From: Smittia aterrima
Taxonomy: Eukaryota > Arthropoda > Insecta > Diptera > Chironomidae
Length of the DNA stretch: 64,000 nt
Assembly: GCA_033063855.1 (NCBI GenBank)
Contig: CP093830.1
Span: 62,854-126,853, forward strand
Reading direction: 5' to 3'
The notes beneath the pieces are model-generated. The model was not told the DNA's origin and searched no databases. It was given only the letters and a program-made list of their open reading frames with translations. The position numbers and the translations under genes were made by a program. Shown piece by piece: positions 62,513-64,000 of this stretch. Positions within the stretch are counted from its first letter, which is position 1. Each line of letters opens with the position of its first letter.

Positions 62513-64000
62513 CTGCAAGCAAAGAAAGAGAAAAAATTTACATTAACAATTTGTTAGATAAAAAAATATTCGTAGTCTGTTCACCGACGGCATGTTTCGT
62601 GCAATAAATTGCGAGATGAAATTTCAATGAATTTCAATACTAATCGACGCCCCCCGGGATCCAACCGTTGCTTTAACACATTTCCACTTCAAAATGGCTA
62701 CGGAGGAAAAAAAACCCATCGCCGAGAGTGAGAGAGGAAAAAGTTAAAGAGCTTTAATTTACTTTAAGAAAGTCGGGAGGGATGAAAAAGAAAAAAGTGG
62801 AAAATATATCTGCTGCTCTCGTCGTCGTCGTACACGATAAGGAGAAGAAAAATAATGACGTTAAGATGAAGAATCCGTATACATAAAGATGGATGAAGGA
62901 GAGATGCTTTTAAATTAAATGTTTTTCCATCAACGACGAAAATAATAAGAAAGATGCTAGAGCGGAGTACGGGCCCGGGGTGGGATACGGGGAGGAAGAT
63001 AAAAGATGAAGGCAAAGAAACGAGTAAAGTGAAAATACATTTTTCCCTTCGAAGAATATTTTCGCGACAACACATAAGACGATTTTATGATTTTCTTGAG
63101 CGCTTACTTGCTGAATTTTTTTTTTCAATTACTTTGCAACGTCAGAACCAGAAATTGTCTTTTTAAAGTTGACCTTGCGATTGATAAATAGTTTTAAAGC
63201 AATCAAAGACTACAAATTTGCATGATTTCTATACCGTGCAACCCCCTCGCTTCACAACTTCAACTTTTGCTACTTTTTCATTTTCGTCTCGAAACAAGCA
63301 AAAAAATGCCGTTGGTAAGTGAGTCGATTTTGATAGAAGGGAACGAAATGTCAAAATGGCATCTTCTTTCGTCATTAAAAGCATCTTTGAAGCATTTCTT
63401 TGGAGTTTTGCGTGATGGGGGGTTAAGATTCGATACTTTAAAGAGCGCAGGGTTGAAAAATCTTTGATCACGCAAGCAGAAACGTCAAGGGAGTTCAATT
63501 TCTTGAAGCTAAGGCCTCTTCAACCACAGGTTTTTCATCTCTCCCCCGAATATTGAAATCGATTTTTCTCTCCCCTTCATATAAATTTCATACATTTATG
63601 TACTGACAATCAACGAAAATAACTTTGACATCTAAAAGGCTCAAGGATAGAAACAAGAGAAGGTTTGAACATAAAAATATTCGATGGATATTCCTGAAAC
63701 TCTCTCCACCCACGACTCACACCGAACAACAATGATTTGCAATGGCGATCGTCGAAGAGTCTTTCAGGAATATCCTTCTCGTTGTTGTCTAACGCAAATG
63801 ACACAGAGAGTGATATATACGATGTCGTTATTGCGGAGCCTCAATTAATGCAAAAGCCTCGTACACTCCGCTTTAATTTTGTGCGTTCATCGCTTGGACG
63901 AAATGTCTAAACTACAAACGAAGAGATAAAGGCCGAGGCAGAGGAAGATAAAAAAATATTTAAAATGCATTTTCGAATCTAAAATTGCATTTCTAAATGG
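62513..64000. other. Probable homeobox-gene intron, right edge
   Basis: I looked for the rest of a homeobox on the minus strand and did not find it, so this is most likely intron. It includes a short GTC repeat (about 62821-62830), a GC-rich patch (about 62970-62985) and the hairpin at 63686-63775. Confidence 0.5.
63686..63775. ncRNA. Pre-miRNA-like hairpin
   Basis: The arms GGATATTCCTGAAA (63686-63699) and TTTCAGGAATATCC (63762-63775) are perfect 14-bp complements. Inside them, CTCT/AGAG and CGAC/GTCG can extend the stem with small mismatches, leaving a terminal loop of roughly 30-40 nt. The overall size of about 90 nt is typical of an insect miRNA precursor in an intron. I do not recognise a known miRNA seed. 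It could instead be an inverted-repeat remnant of a small transposon. Confidence 0.35.

Noticed and set aside
62960..62990. GC-rich GGGCCCGGGG patch
   Set aside because: It is short and isolated, with no coding frame or promoter pattern attached.

Overview
This window reads as nuclear DNA of an insect, most likely a nematoceran fly such as a midge. It is AT-rich. Its genes have short introns (mostly 50-120 bp, often ending in TTTTAG or TTTCAG). Its recognisable proteins are insect or fly-type: castor, Tao, bora, a yellow-family protein, a visgun-like CD164 and Ehbp1. The species is inferred only from gene content and style. I rebuilt the multi-exon genes by joining exons by eye. Almost all close to a total length divisible by three with GT-AG junctions, which supports the models.

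The left 19 kb is gene-dense. It holds a possible last exon of a gene that begins outside (627-765); a single-pass membrane protein resembling the ER-phagy receptor CCPG1 (1613-2892); Tim50 (minus) and Nipsnap (plus), two mitochondrial genes sharing a 166-bp divergent promoter; the Ste20-type kinase Tao (7244-10766, minus); the p24-beta cargo receptor TMED2/CHOp24 (minus) divergent from the Aurora-A activator bora (plus); the endolysosomal sialomucin visgun/CD164 (15108-16062); and a yellow-family secreted protein (16875-18467).

From 19.1 to 25.6 kb lies a tandem minus-strand cluster of four secreted papain-type (C1A) cysteine proteases. At its downstream end sits a small spliced gene encoding only the secreted I29 inhibitory prodomain, so a candidate protease inhibitor is linked to its likely targets. 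The paralogues share near-identical 3' exon stretches that suggest gene conversion.

From 26 to 36.2 kb is castor (minus, nine coding exons, 1539 aa). Upstream of it is about 18 kb without any convincing gene (36.2-54.3 kb), containing eight perfect POU octamers between 41.3 and 53.9 kb. Castor is a temporal neuroblast factor downstream of the POU proteins Pdm/Nubbin in Drosophila, so this desert is a plausible regulatory domain.

At 54.3 kb a tiny three-exon gene encodes a secreted 76-aa peptide with a PLAC-like six-cysteine pattern. Then come Ehbp1 (57033-60381, minus, complete, ending in a CaaX box) and the 3' half of a paired-like homeobox gene (61577-62512, minus). In that gene, homeodomain residues 47-48 appear to be encoded by a 6-nt microexon; the rest of the homeobox lies beyond the right edge. 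The last 1.5 kb is probably intron and contains a pre-miRNA-like hairpin.

The strongest items for a second look are the 6-nt microexon, the stand-alone I29 inhibitor beside its protease cluster, the PLAC-like small gene, and the CCPG1-like protein with LIR-like motifs.
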